DNA of 5,244 nucleotides from CAZVEV01 sp964625865. Lineage in GTDB: Bacteria > Planctomycetota > Phycisphaerae > SM23-33. Under the pieces are notes generated by a model, which worked only from the letters and a program-made list of their open reading frames with translations, searched no databases and had not been told where the DNA came from. A program made the position numbers and the translations under genes. Positions 5,244 to 5,244 of this stretch are shown here, piece after piece. The stretch spans positions 1 through 5,244 of the forward strand of contig CAZVEV010000371.1 in NCBI GenBank assembly GCA_964625865.1. The letters run 5' to 3'. The number at the start of each line of letters is the position of its first letter. The stretch's first letter is position 1.

Positions 5244-5244
5244 C

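Overview
The window is a GC-rich bacterial stretch holding five protein genes. Four of them (etfB, etfA, a small aspartic-protease-like gene and a long acyl-CoA dehydrogenase gene) read left to right. A fifth, cut by the left edge, reads the other way and encodes a secreted protein resembling GH50-type agarases. The etfB-etfA-acyl-CoA dehydrogenase order, the ~580-residue dehydrogenase starting MANFYTDN, and the enlarged EtfB ending in DHTIG recall the cluster I know from Bacteroidota. The strong G/C bias at third codon positions and the agarase-like neighbour suggest instead a Planctomycetota (Phycisphaerae-like) or related environmental bacterium. No rRNA or other phylogenetic marker is present, so this placement is only an inference.

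Layout. 1-619 (minus): 5' part of the agarase-like gene with a signal peptide. 620-852: divergent spacer with a good sigma70-type promoter candidate (693-721) facing etfB, and a GGGAG ribosome binding site that fixes the etfB start at a GTG (853). 853-1776: etfB. 1777-1920: a 144-base spacer made almost wholly of repeats, namely a 74-base inverted repeat with nested palindromes (1783-1856) followed by an array of octamers of the form CCARTYAA (1863-1918) that runs up to the etfA start. 1921-2973: etfA. 3013-3372: retropepsin-like aspartic protease gene. 3402-5144: acyl-CoA dehydrogenase. 5148-5178: a third copy of the repeat unit seen after etfB. 5197-5243: homopolymer G/C runs that look like a contig end or sequencing artefact.

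How the genes work together. The acyl-CoA dehydrogenase oxidises an acyl-CoA to the 2-enoyl-CoA and passes electrons to the EtfAB flavoprotein, or works in reverse in a fermentative setting. EtfB carries the DGDTAQVGP form of the ETF beta motif, found in clostridial and FixA-type proteins, not the DDDxNQT form of mitochondrial-type ETF, so electron bifurcation is possible but unproven. The final electron partner (ferredoxin, ETF:quinone oxidoreductase) is not in the window. The small protease gene sits inside this metabolic cluster with looser codon use and looks like a later insertion. The features most worth a second look are the dispersed palindromic repeat placed just after two stop codons, and the octamer array that forms the etfA leader.
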